Made by a program: the position numbers and the translations under genes | The notes under the pieces: generated by a model | What the model was told of the DNA's origin: nothing | The model's input: only the letters and a program-made list of their open reading frames with translations | Database searches by the model: none | Source: Mnemiopsis leidyi | Lineage: Eukaryota; Ctenophora; Tentaculata; Lobata; Bolinopsidae | Length of the DNA: 44,262 bases | Direction of reading: 5' to 3' | NCBI GenBank assembly: GCA_000226015.1 | Contig: JH156231.1 | Span: 334,329 to 378,590 of the forward strand | Part shown: one piece after another, positions 32,237 through 42,373 of the stretch | How positions within the stretch are numbered: position 1 is the stretch's first letter | Layout of the letters: each line of letters opens with the position of its first letter

Positions 32237-32683
32237 AGGGTCGTTCACATATGACGTCAGCAAATTTAAGATAATGTTTACCTCCCTCCCCCCTCTGTCA
32301 TCATGCTTTGTCATGACAAAACCCGCCAAATGTCATAGGTAAATTATCATCACAGTCGGAACCCACCCCCTACTTCATGTCGAAAAACTTGATTTTTGGT
32401 CTTTTAATTTGCAGTCATTTTTGAAATTTTTATACTAAGTCAGTGAAAACGCAGTATTTCACCAGATTTCTGAATCAGAATTTTAACAAGAAAATTTTCC
32501 TTCTGATTTTGTAAAGTTGTGATCAAAATTTTCAAAAGAAATCAAAAATTTTCAAAAAATCCTAAAAGTTTTTGATGACATCATCATTGGCCAAACCCAC
32601 CCTCCCCCTTCGTCATCAATCGTCATCATTTAGAAACCCCCTCCCCCCTCGACTAGGTGATGACTTCATATGTGAACGACCCC
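32237..32683. mobile_element. PIF/Harbinger-like MITE, 447 bp
   Basis: The ends are inverted repeats: left AGGGTCGTTCACATATGACG, right ending CTTCATATGTGAACGACCCC. The element is flanked by TAA at 32234-32236 and 32684-32686, a 3-bp target duplication. GGG-starting ends with a TWA duplication are typical of PIF/Harbinger (family knowledge). The interior has C-rich tracts, many GTCATCA motifs and no ORF, so it is non-autonomous. Confidence 0.8.
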
Positions 32684-32973
32684 TAAGTAGTAAGTACTTT
32701 TCCACATGGAGTTACTTATGATAGAATCCAAAATCAATTAGCAGTATCCCTCGGTATATATGTTCTTGTTGAAAAGATAAGTGAAACAAATAGTGGACTA
32801 TCATTTATAAATAATTATCATTAATAAATTAGTTATAGACCGTTAAAAATACAGTTAAATTTATAAATGGACTGAGCAACTAGTAAGCTAAGCTGAAATA
32901 AAAGACAGATGACAAGGCAGTCTTTCTGCTGTGACGAGAAACAAACCCTCAAAATAAAATATGTTTGAAGCCT

Positions 32974-34259
32974 TCACCGAGTTTCGATACTTCTAAGCTG
33001 TTTCTTTTTTATCTTCTTCAACTTTTTGGTATTCGTTATCTGATTAGGAGTGGTTAAAGTACTGGAATTATACGAAATTTTAATTTCGCAGTTTATTGGA
33101 ACTGCTTTAATCGAGCCACAGCCCAGGATATTTCTGATATAGAGAGTCTTACATTACAGTCAAAAATTGAGATTCGATATCATAGTTACGCCCTGACCCT
33201 TGACGAATAAATATTACCTTCTGGACGATTTCACACTTTCTTTCATTTTCTTCACGCCTTTTTCTGTTTTCAGCAATCCTTAGTTTTTTGGCCTAAGAAC
33301 AGTTGTCAGTGAAAGGCCTTTAAACAATAAACAAGTAGCTCTTCTTGGCTTCCAGTTGTTTATATGAAAACAAAACAGGAGGATAATAACTGATTTTTTA
33401 ACTATCTTAGCACTATCTTAGCACTACAATTAAAACTTATTGAGAGTTTTGATGAAGCTGTTGTCACAGAGAAATTGATCAACAGCTATCATTCTCCTGT
33501 TTAATTTTTACCTTAACAATTGTAAAGCCAAGAAGAGCCACTGAATTTCAACTAAATTTTCCATAGAAACAATTGAGTTTTGGTGTAAATAAGTTAGTCA
33601 GATTCATATGGTGAATAAACCTAGAAATAATCTTAATGGTATCAACCTCACTCTCTGCATTTCTTTCTGATTGTAGTTGAGTAACAAGTGCTTGTAAATT
33701 CTTTTTCTGATCTTTGAGCTGCATTTTAGCTCCAAATTTAGATGCAGACTGCTTGTCTTTGGCGAGTGAAGAAAACCTGTAAACCACTAATTACTAAGTG
33801 ATCATTTCAAGATAGTTGCCAGTTAAGATGTTCTTTGTGTCTAACTGTCTCAAATTTGGTACTTGATACATGAAAACATTGCTCAATATTAATTGGATAC
33901 CGCTCACTTTTGACTGAAAGCTGTTACATGGTACCAACAATTTTTACAGGCTTATGTTGAGTTCCCTGGGACTCCCCACATCCGCTTATCAATGGTTTAA
34001 ACACACTGAAATTTCCAACCCCTCATCCCAAAAAACAGGTATTATAAACAGTATTATTGTTTTACAATTATATTGTGCATAATACTTTTCTAAATTGAAA
34101 TTACTTAATTTCTCTCAAAACACTTAAACCTTTCTTGACAAGAGCTTCAAGTGTGAATTACATTAAAAACAGATTATCTTTAAACATATAAACATACCGG
34201 CATTCTTTCTTTTGTTTCCATGATCGTCCAGAAACTGGCTTTGAGCTGTGTTTGACCAT
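32974..34259 (-). CDS. CCDC86: CCDC86/Cgr1-like nucleolar protein, four exons
   Basis: A small basic coiled protein of the CGR1/CCDC86 family; yeast Cgr1 acts in 60S ribosomal subunit assembly in the nucleolus (family knowledge). Exons 34198-34259, 33647-33776, 33218-33292 and 32974-33039 join in phase to 110 residues, close to yeast Cgr1 (about 120) and much shorter than human CCDC86, which has a long N-terminal extension. Visible family segments are VSGRSWK at 9-15, RFSSLAKDK near 21-29, the charged helix AENRKRREENERKCEIVQ, and the C-terminal signature KKLKKIKKKQLRSIE. The ATG at 34259 is preceded by a pyrimidine-rich acceptor, CTTTTCATTAAG, 2 bp upstream. The neighbour downstream is the NDUFAB1-like gene with a MITE between them. 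Confidence 0.88.
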
Positions 34260-35040
34260 TACTTAATGAAAAGATGAAAGTGAGGCAGCAGTGTAATACT
34301 AAGAATTTAGAGGCAACCTACAGAAAAAATTCATGTGGAAGGGTCACAATTACTTGATACAGGCATTGACTAAGAATAAAAGCAGTGAGTGGTGTCAATG
34401 ATTGTAGTAAGCCAGAGTAAATCAAAATATTCAGAGTAAAACCAAATATCAACTTCAAATCTCTTTAATCAACAAAATAAATTATGAAAAAGTTAATCTA
34501 ATAATTGGTGACAAGATCAACACTATTTTTAGGAGAGTTCTGCCTACATATGCTAGCAGGCACTGCAAGAGGCTGAGATTTAGGACCATAATGTTTTGGC
34601 TAATAACGACCCTTTTGGAACTGTCAATACAGCATTGAATTTTAAATGGAAGTGAAGATTGTGATATAATAACTTTTTTGCTATGCATGTTAATCAAGTC
34701 AGATGAGTCTCAAACTATCAACAGCTACATATCCATAAACCTACTATCATAGATTGTAAAAACACATCGCATCCTGTGGTGATGCTAGTAGGGCATTATT
34801 TCAATAAGTTTTCTTATTTGACGGAGAAACAAAGGATTTGCCAGGCAAACATAAAATACAGCTCAGGATTTCTAGTAGCTATTAAGAATTTTATGTTGAA
34901 TTTGCAATGTTTAACGAGGGTTTCCAATTATTTATATTAAAATTTTGTTTTTTAGTTTACTTTGTAATCATTTGGTTCCTGTTGAAGTCATATAGGCCAA
35001 CCATCTCTTGAAAAGTGATCCAAAGGCTGCTGGAAAACTT
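34260..35040. other. AT-rich region upstream of CCDC86
   Basis: No gene is supported. The left edge should hold the CCDC86 leader and promoter. The minus ORF at 34482-34697 has no recognisable motif. Confidence 0.5.
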
Positions 35041-35046
35041 GCCTGC

Positions 35047-35287
35047 ACTTACTTACTTTTTACTTACTTTGGGCGATCCTCGATCGAAAACTGCTCCACG
35101 ATGTTTCTCCAAACTGTACGATCGAGCATCACACCCCTAAGGTCACCAATCTCTACTCCAGCATCTCTTGCTACTGTGTCTAAGAATGTTAGTGGCCTAC
35201 GGCCAAGCCCCGTTTGGGGTAAGCGCCAAGGCAGCACAGACAAGATGATCTGGTCATGGGCCCTCATGCAATGACCGGCAAAACGAG
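35047..35287 (-). mobile_element. LINE 3' end with AAGT-type tail
   Basis: On the minus strand the frame reads RFAGHCMRAHDQIILSVLPW, then GRRPLTFLDTVARDAG and LDRTVWRNIVEQ, ending in a stop. This is the end of a LINE reverse-transcriptase ORF, where an RxGH motif, a short linker and a D-R-x-x-W segment are common. A (GTAA/AAGT)-type tail follows immediately at 35047-35069, the usual 3' end of a 5'-truncated insertion. The frame meets a stop just upstream, so this is a dead fragment. Confidence 0.75.
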
Positions 35288-35522
35288 CTCAGCGTTGCAC
35301 TTATAGCACAGTGAGTCAAGCAAGCAAGTAGCTACAGTTGGGTCCTAGCAGGGGCAAAAAACTTTCTTTTTGAATATTACTACATATATAATTTAACAAG
35401 GCTTCTAAGCTGTGAAAGATGTAACAAATCAGATTTTCTCTGTAAGTTGTACACCCTGGCCTGGTAAGACCTAAATCATAATATGAGACCTAACAATATA
35501 CTAATTGGCAACAACATCAATA

Positions 35523-35793
35523 CAGAGGCGTAACGATGCCCCGGCCAACCGGGGGGCACCGTCATTAGGGGGCGCCAAATCGTCATTAAAATATGGGACA
35601 ATGTTGCAAGATTAACTGTGCGACTAGCAAAATCGCGTGTTTGGTTTAATAACTTCACTATTTATTTAGATTTTTCTTCCATTTTTTCACAAATTGCTCC
35701 CAGTAAGCCCTTACACCAGGGGCGCCACTTAGGGGCGCATTTTTTATCGCCGAGGGGCGCCATATTGGCTAGACCTACTACGTTACACCACTG
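35523..35793. mobile_element. hAT-like MITE, 271 bp, with 8-bp target duplication
   Basis: The ends CAGAGGCGTAACG and CGTTACACCACTG are imperfect inverted repeats of CAGNGGNGTAACG form. They are flanked by a perfect 8-bp duplication, CATCAATA, at 35515-35522 and 35794-35801. CAG...CTG ends with an 8-bp duplication define hAT elements (family knowledge). The interior repeats GGGGCGCC-type motifs and has no transposase, so it is non-autonomous. The perfect duplication suggests a fairly recent insertion. Confidence 0.9.
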
Positions 35794-36071
35794 CATCAAT
35801 AGACCAAAAAGTGGCATAGAATAGAATAGAATATATATCATAATATTTACCAACATAATATTTACTAACATAAGAAAACTAGGATTAAGCAAATTTGAGC
35901 ATTCTACAGAGGGAGGGGCAAAAGTTTGTTGCTCAAAAATGTTTACCCATATTCATGTTCATTTATTTGTTCATTTTTCACAGTTTCAATCCAGTTCTTG
36001 TGCTAAGAACTGGCATGGTCTTAAAGCTATTTCAGTTTGGCCAGTTGAGACAACAAACTTTAGAACTCTAG

Positions 36072-36617
36072 CATGTCGGGTTACTGAGATACAGATTACA
36101 GACAGGGCCAGTTGATCTGTTAAGGAGGTGTCAACTGGGATCTCAGGCTCCCTTGGTTTTTTCCACTATCGGAGGAATGGGGAAAGAAGCAGATAAGTTT
36201 CACAAAAGGCTTGCAGCACTTGTAGCTGAAAAAAGGATGACTCCTCCTCCTAAACATATTTGTGAGTACTTTTCTTTTTTATAGCAAAAATTTTTATTTT
36301 CAAGATAAAACCATGCTTAAATATAGGTACGGTTATGTATGGAATGTAATTTTTTCATTATCTTACACCGGCTTGTGAAGGGAGGCTAGGGTTTGCACAA
36401 TCTCAGGACATGAACAATTTTGTGTCAGAGAGTATTATTCAACTTCCAACTGACTTTAGCTAAGATTACTTACGATGTGTATTATAACGAGCTAAAAAGG
36501 CAAACCTTAAAGTATAAAGAAAATGCGATCTTTGATGACTTAACACCCGCGCTTGCAGCTGAAAGTGGAACATTCGGCTCGAAAATAAGACAGATTGCAG
36601 ATACAATCTCATCATGA
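36072..36617 (+). CDS. Retroelement-derived ORF with a clean intron, partial
   Basis: The frame from 36072 contains APLVFSTIGGMGKEADKFHK, a block I recognise from retroelement-encoded proteins of marine invertebrates (recall, not searched). A donor at 36262 (T|GTGAGT) and an acceptor ending at 36459 (CAACTGACTTTAG) join the block in phase to a second exon, KITYDVYYNELKRQTLKYK onward, ending at 36617. From the ATG at 36177 this gives 80 residues (36177-36261 and 36460-36617). The second exon has normal composition (FDDLTPALAAESGTFGSK) and no family I recognise. It could be a captured transposon fragment, a small host gene with an exonised piece, or chance. Confidence 0.4.
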
Positions 36618-37210
36618 TGATCAAAGCACAAAAATAGACCCAAAAACACACTAACGTTCATTCAATGCAAAAATTTAAACATGGTTTTTACTGCATTCGA
36701 CATTCCTAACAAATACAAACGTACTATATCAACTGTTTCCCCTTAAAAGTTGAAATATATAAATTATGTGAATTATAATACAGTATGTGAATTGTACTAC
36801 AGTGTTTAAAGTTTAGGCATATGAAAACAGACCCTCCCATCGTTAACCATACCATCAGTTTTGTCATTAGATCGGTCAAAACTAAACAAAGGCAACTTGC
36901 AATATTATGTGATCACAGTTGAAAGTGATAAAACCCCATTTGTACGGGAGCGCGCACCCTTCTGTCATTTTATTCACTTCGAATGAAGGTCGGACAAAGT
37001 CACACAAAACCCCCTACCCAATTTCATGTCAATTTCTTTTCTTTTTGGTATCTGCACTCTTGCCAAAAGTTTTTCTAATTGTACCAACAGTACCTTAAAT
37101 TTTTATTCAATTAAATTTCAATTCGGACAAAACATGCTTCACACTGTTTCAGTGTTCAGTGGGTTTTTAAATTTTGAATTAAAGCATTGATCGATGCCTT
37201 TTTCATTTTA
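36618..37210. other. AT-rich spacer without gene
   Basis: Low-complexity AT-rich sequence between the retroelement-derived ORF and the GC-rich repeat cluster. No coding frame or repeat boundary is evident. Confidence 0.5.
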
Positions 37211-37393
37211 AATTAAATGCGTGAAAGCGCGTGATGTAAGTAAATCATTTGCTAAACATGTATATCCCTGTGCGAGCTTAGCGCGAAATTTGCCTTGCGT
37301 TAAGTTCCTACGGGGCGGCATCTTTGCTGCCGCTTTGCGCCGTCTGGCAATGCAAAATTAGGACAGTCGCGCGACGCAAAAGTTCACATGGCT

Positions 37394-37538
37394 TGTCGTG
37401 GTTTTACCCGACTCGCGCGCGGCTCGCAGTTTCCCGCTCTCCCATCGCGAGATTGTCGAGGTTTTACCCGACTCGCGCGCGGCTCGCAGTTTCCTGCTCT
37501 TCTTCGTTAGATAGTTAGACGGATATCATTTCGTCAAC
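37394..37538 (+). mobile_element. TIR element copies 3 and 4, head-to-tail
   Basis: Two copies of TTTACCCGACTCGCGCGCGG followed by CTCGCAGTTTCC begin exactly 60 bp apart (37402 and 37462). The first lacks its right end. The second continues to GACGGATATCATTTCGTCAA, giving a full element of about 83 bp. Confidence 0.75.
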
Positions 37539-37588
37539 ACACGGCTCGCTATGTGCGTCCCGATAGGGCGCGCGCAGCGTGAGCCGTT

Positions 37589-37678
37589 GTCGAGATGATA
37601 CCCGACCCGCGCGCGGCTCGCAGTTTTCTGCTCTCCTCGCGAGTACGTTAGAACGTTAGACGGATATCATCTCGTCAA
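37589..37678 (+). mobile_element. TIR element copy 5, best preserved
   Basis: This copy starts GTCGAGATGATACCCGAC and ends AGACGGATATCATCTCGTCA. The ends are inverted repeats of each other over about 16 bp. The interior carries CGCGCGGCTCGCAG and GTTAGAACGTTAGACGG. It is about 90 bp with no coding capacity. Confidence 0.8.
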
Positions 37679-37767
37679 CGTGAGCCGCAGGGTTTAGGGC
37701 TATGTACTTAAGGCTTAGCAAGTAAATCATATACCAAAATGTGGCGGCCTTTATTAGCAAATGATCG

Positions 37768-37829
37768 TTGTCGCGGTGATACCCGACTCACGCAGCTAAA
37801 GCTGAACGAGATGGATATCATCTCGTCAA
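37768..37829 (+). mobile_element. TIR element copy 6, internally deleted
   Basis: The ends GTGATACCCGACTC and GGATATCATCTCGTCA are kept, but the middle is reduced to CACGCAGCTAAAGCTGAACG, about 62 bp in total. It shares AAAGCTGAAC with the copy at 153-249. Confidence 0.65.
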
Positions 37830-38245
37830 GCAAATCGTTCCTGGGCCTTGCTAAACACGTATATCCCTGTGCGAGCTTAGCGCGAAATTAGGACGGACGC
37901 GCGACGCAAAAGCTCACACAGCGCGAGCTTAACGGGCGATGCGCGTCTAGAATTTCTTCGAAATTCTGTCGCCAGGCCAGAAATGCGTGACAGCGCGTGA
38001 TGGCCGCGACAGTAGGTTATCAACCTACAAAGCGCGAGCCACAGGGCTATGTTGGCTCAGCAATCCTGGTCCAGCCTTAAAATTTTCAAATATAATTGAT
38101 AATATATTAAGCAAGAATTCTTCCACACATTTAAAAAAATTTTGCGGTCATTTACAGGGTCATAAAATTTTCAATTCTGCTCTGAGATCAAACCCAAGTT
38201 TAACATTTAAATCATAAATACATTAAAAAATGCTTCTGATTGCCG

Positions 38246-38334
38246 ATCAGGAGTTACCCGACTCGCGCGCGGTTCGCAGCTTTGCTGGTCTCTGGTGTTT
38301 CGTTAGAACGGTCGACGGATATAATTTCGTCAAA
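38246..38334 (+). mobile_element. TIR element copy 7, isolated
   Basis: TTACCCGACTCGCGCGCGGT, TCGCAGCTTTGCTG, GTTAGAACGGTCGACGG and ATATAATTTCGTCAA match the other copies in order. It sits alone in AT-rich sequence, outside the composite cluster, which supports it being an independently mobile unit. Confidence 0.75.
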
Positions 38335-39202
38335 TATAAATATTTGATAGTTTAGACTTAGAGGGATGGATTAGATTTATAAGATAAAAACACAAACGTA
38401 ATTATATTTATATTTTGTTTTAATAATAGATAAAAAGTTTATTAAATGGTTTATGGCTTTAACAGAACATAAACATGTTTGATGTTACATCAAAACTATA
38501 ACTATTAGAACCTTACAGAAATATCATTATTTTATATCATTATCACCAAAAGTCAAATGTAGAAATAATTGTCGCCATAATCAACAAGATATCCTCCCCA
38601 ATATCTTCCATATTATTGTTCTCATGCAAAATATATATTATCTACGGGTATGCGAAAACGAGGTTAAATAAAATAAGATGGGTAATGATAAATTAAGCAA
38701 AGCGACTGAAGAAGACGATGATTTAAGTTAATAAGTTTCTAAGTTGGATGATCCATGAACATGTAACAAAAGTTTAATTGTAATAATATACAGTAGTTGA
38801 CCTCATCTGTCATCATATCGTTGAAAAGCGCAAAAAACGCATCCAATTAAACCCAGCGTTATAATGTAATTGTAACGTTTTAACATTAACCGTCAACGCT
38901 TACTCCATATGTGGGGATAAATAATCACAAAAAAATCAGCAAAGTCGATTTGATTTTTTTGAAATTTAAATTTGAAACACTAAGCACAAAACAAAAGAAT
39001 TGCTGAAAAGAAAGAATATACATGATGGTAAAAAACAATATCGTTGTCCTATCTGAAGGTATCTACACAGTCGATCAGCATGTTATCTCACTGTACATAA
39101 ACGTCATACTAAAATTCATATTGCTGTACCATAACCACCCGAAGTCAATTTAACTATAACCCCCTCTGATACAAAGACAATCCTGCCGTTTTTTATATCC
39201 TG
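38335..39202. other. AT-rich region, 3' flank of ACSL
   Basis: No gene is supported. The right part should be the 3' untranslated region of the acyl-CoA synthetase gene on the minus strand. Confidence 0.55.
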
Positions 39203-42200
39203 CTAATCCAAATCTTTATACATCGTATCTATTTCATCCTTGTAGAATTTGGCGATGTTGTGTCGCTTCAACTTAAAAGTAGGTGTCGTCAAGTCATTTT
39301 CTACCGAGAACTGTATTGGAGAAAGGTGGATCTTCTTCGCGAACTCGAAACTTTTCAATCCACCCGCTCTACCTTTCTCGTTTACCTGAGTTCAAGAATA
39401 GTTGAGTTACGAAATCAAACCTAAAGAGGGACACTACGTCACCACCATTCCATGACAAATGGCTGCAAACAACAGGGCGCCTTTTAGTAGAAATAGTTCA
39501 AGACGTTCGTTTAGGACAAAAAACAAATGTCTCACTCTAAGCGGTAGGCCTCTACAACATGAAACTATCAACTCAACATACCTGCTTCATGATTTCCTCC
39601 TTCAAGTCGTCTCTCTGACAGAGCTCCTCGAAAGTTCCAGAAATGTTCTTGCTCTCTGCCCAGGAGGCAGCGGCCAGCTCGTCCGGCACTACTATGGCTA
39701 CCAGGTTGCTCTTGAGAGAGTGTCCGTATATCAAACACTGTCCGACTAGGGCGGCTCTGTCGTACAACAGTTCTATCTTCTCCGGCGCAATGTACTCACC
39801 CTGGCAGGGGAAATATTTTATAACGACTTTAGATTGTACTATTTATCAGCTCAACAATCTGTTAAACTAAAAGTTAGAATGAATACTCAATAAAAATTAG
39901 CATTTGTATAATCGTAGTATGCATAATACTACACCCAAACAAAAAAGTCGTCGTGACACGTGATTGCAGACCTTGAACGGGATCTACCTCACAAGTGAAC
40001 AAATATATACCTGACTCAGTTTGAAGATGTTCTTCTTCCTATCAATAATCTTGAGGGCCCAGTCCTTGGTCCACTCCCCGATATCTCCTGTGTGGAGCCA
40101 TCCATCCTCGTCAACCGTCTCTTTCGTCTTTTCCTGGTTAACAACGAAATATAAATGTCTGAAGTCTGAACAGTCAAGTCGTATGCGGCTTCACGGTGGC
40201 TTTATTGTGAAACAAATATAATAGGCTTAAGTCTTAAAAACGAGCCAAGAAGGTAATTAGTAATTACTTAGTAAATTTCTCAATCGTCACATTACCTCAT
40301 TCTTGTAATATCCCTTGAAGACATTGATTCCCTTGATGCAGATTTCACCCTTGTTTTCTGAGGCCAGATACCCCATCTCCTCCACGCTCTCTAGCTTGAC
40401 TTGAGTACTGTTCAGTATACCTCCCACGTGACCAAGAGAGTGATCAGAATAGAGGGTCACGGAGCAGGCCCCACAACATTCTGTCTGTCCGTATCCCTGA
40501 GAGAAGAGGTTTGATTTCCTATACAAAAGGTTTAGCCGGGAAAGCGGACCAACTGATCCTAACTCAATATCCAATCGTCATTGCTTATTGCTTACGTTTG
40601 ATTTCCTCTTATTTTCTGCCAGGATTTGATTTCACAAGTCTTGTTAGCGAGAGATTCAGAGTGATTAAACACTGACTTGTAAGCCAATCACAGATGAAAT
40701 TTATTTGACAATCACATCAGTAGTCATTGCAATTGCAACTAGTAACAATTAAAATAACTTAAATAATACTACTTATAAAAGTATTACAACAACCAACCTC
40801 GAAAACAAGTGCCCCAAGAGCTGCTCTAAAGAACTGAAGAATGGCAGGTTTGATGGGGGCTGCTCCTACAGCCATCAGACGGATGTTTCCTCCCAGCATG
40901 TTCTGGACCTAAAAGGAGAGAGCGATTTGTACTACATTCGGAAATGCGATGTTTCATTTAAATTCAAAACAGCGATGATGAAAATTCGAGTTCCGAAACG
41001 AAATCACGAGAAAATTGGTATATGATCTCGAGGGAATAGCAAACCTTCTTGAAGACAATGTAATCCCACATGGAGCTTTTTGTTACATAACCAGCCTCGA
41101 CACCCTTCAACTTGCTATTCAGGGCAAAGTTGAACAGAGCAGACTTCAATTTGGACGCGGAAACCTCCGTTTGGACCTTGTCGTAGAGTCTATTCAAGAT
41201 CCGGGGGACAGCGGGAAAGATGGATGGTTTCAGAGCCTGCATGTCAATGGCTAGCTTCTTGACATCACCTTGCCAGAAACCCATGGAGGCTCCGACCATG
41301 ATAATGGCGGTTTGCACCAGACGTTCGAAGATGTGGGAGGCGGGCAGGTAGGACATGTGGACGTCCTCCTTAGTCATGACGGCACCCTCGAGCTGCGTCA
41401 TGACTGCAACTGTTGCTGATACTAGGTTACGGTGTGTCAACATCGCTCCTTTAGGGAAACCAGTTGTTCCTGAGAAAGTAAGTTGTCAAGCGTTGGCAAA
41501 GAATAAACCTTAAATTAATCCAAAATTCAATTAAAAACACTGAATAGTTTTTACAACATTTGTATTAAGACCAGAGAAGGAGGAGGAACTTACCACTGGT
41601 GTAACAAAGAGTAACAACGTCATCTGGTGTGGGGAAGTTAGGTTCAACAGGGTTGTCAATACCAGTCTGTATGAACTGTTCCCAGGTAACCAGATCAACA
41701 TTGTGTTCCTCAGCTGCCTTCAGCTCCTCAGGTGTGCAATCCTTGACGTCAGGTGAGGGCAGTTTGACGAGCAGTTTCACCGCCTTGGTTTCAGGGAGGT
41801 ATGCAAGGTAGCTCTTCAGGGTTTTGGGGTGAGCGAAGAGGACGGTAAGCTCGGTCTGATTGAGGATGTACTTGACGCCTTCTTCGCCTAACGTGTCGTA
41901 TAAGGGGACCATGGTGAAGGATTGGACATCACATCCTAGCCCAACCAAGGTCCACTCGGCTGTGTTTTGTGAACTTATTCCCACCATATCTCCTTTTTTC
42001 AGGCCTCTGAAGGCCAGGGCAGATCCAATCTGCTTCCTAATCTTATCTGCGTCATTGTACGATAAAAAATTGTATCCCTGAAAAGTGAAAAATTCAGGGC
42101 TGAAACAAACAAACAAAGCCTTGTTGACATCACTATCCTATACAAACGGTGTATCACAATAAAACACAAGAAAACAATAAAAGATTTACTCACATTTCCC

Positions 42201-42367
42201 GAAGTGGTTCCCAGGAAATTCCCGTCTCCAGTTATCGTCCTGCCCTCCTCGAAGAGGTCCGGTAAAGTGCGGTCAGGGTTCTTCACACCGTACAGAGTCC
42301 CTTTAGAGAAGACACTGATACGAGCTCCTTCCTTCGTGTCGGGGGCTTCAAGCGACAATGCTGCCAT
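39203..42367 (-). CDS. ACSL: Long-chain acyl-CoA synthetase, eight exons
   Basis: An ATP-dependent long-chain fatty acid CoA ligase (ANL superfamily), which activates fatty acids for lipid synthesis or oxidation, usually on ER, mitochondrial or peroxisomal membranes. Exons: 42194-42367, 41594-42077, 41045-41469, 40798-40908, 40296-40496, 40011-40133, 39582-39800, 39203-39385; all in phase, 639 residues. The P-loop is [18 protein letters not shown] (about 217-234), then [30 protein letters not shown] (399-410), [12 protein letters not shown] (475-486) and [25 protein letters not shown] replaces the usual PLAH, and MAVGAAP replaces M(V/S)(T/S)GAAP. Against about 700 residues for vertebrate ACSL1/5/6 it lacks the N-terminal membrane helix; a good acceptor (CCACAG) 3 bp before the ATG means an upstream exon could supply it. 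Confidence 0.93.
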
Positions 42368-42373
42368 TCTCTG

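Larger units (their letters stand above)
37211..38060. repeat. GC-rich composite repeat cluster
   Basis: Blocks recur at least twice in this interval. ATGCGTGAAAGCGCGTGATG at 37216 recurs at about 37983. TATATCCCTGTGCGAGCTTA with GCGCGAAATT recurs at 37260 and 37858. TTAGGACRGWCGCGCGACGC with AAAAG recurs near 37358 and 37887. Embedded are copies of the short terminal-inverted-repeat element. The GC content contrasts sharply with the AT-rich flanks. A nested or duplicated transposon block is inferred. Confidence 0.7.
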
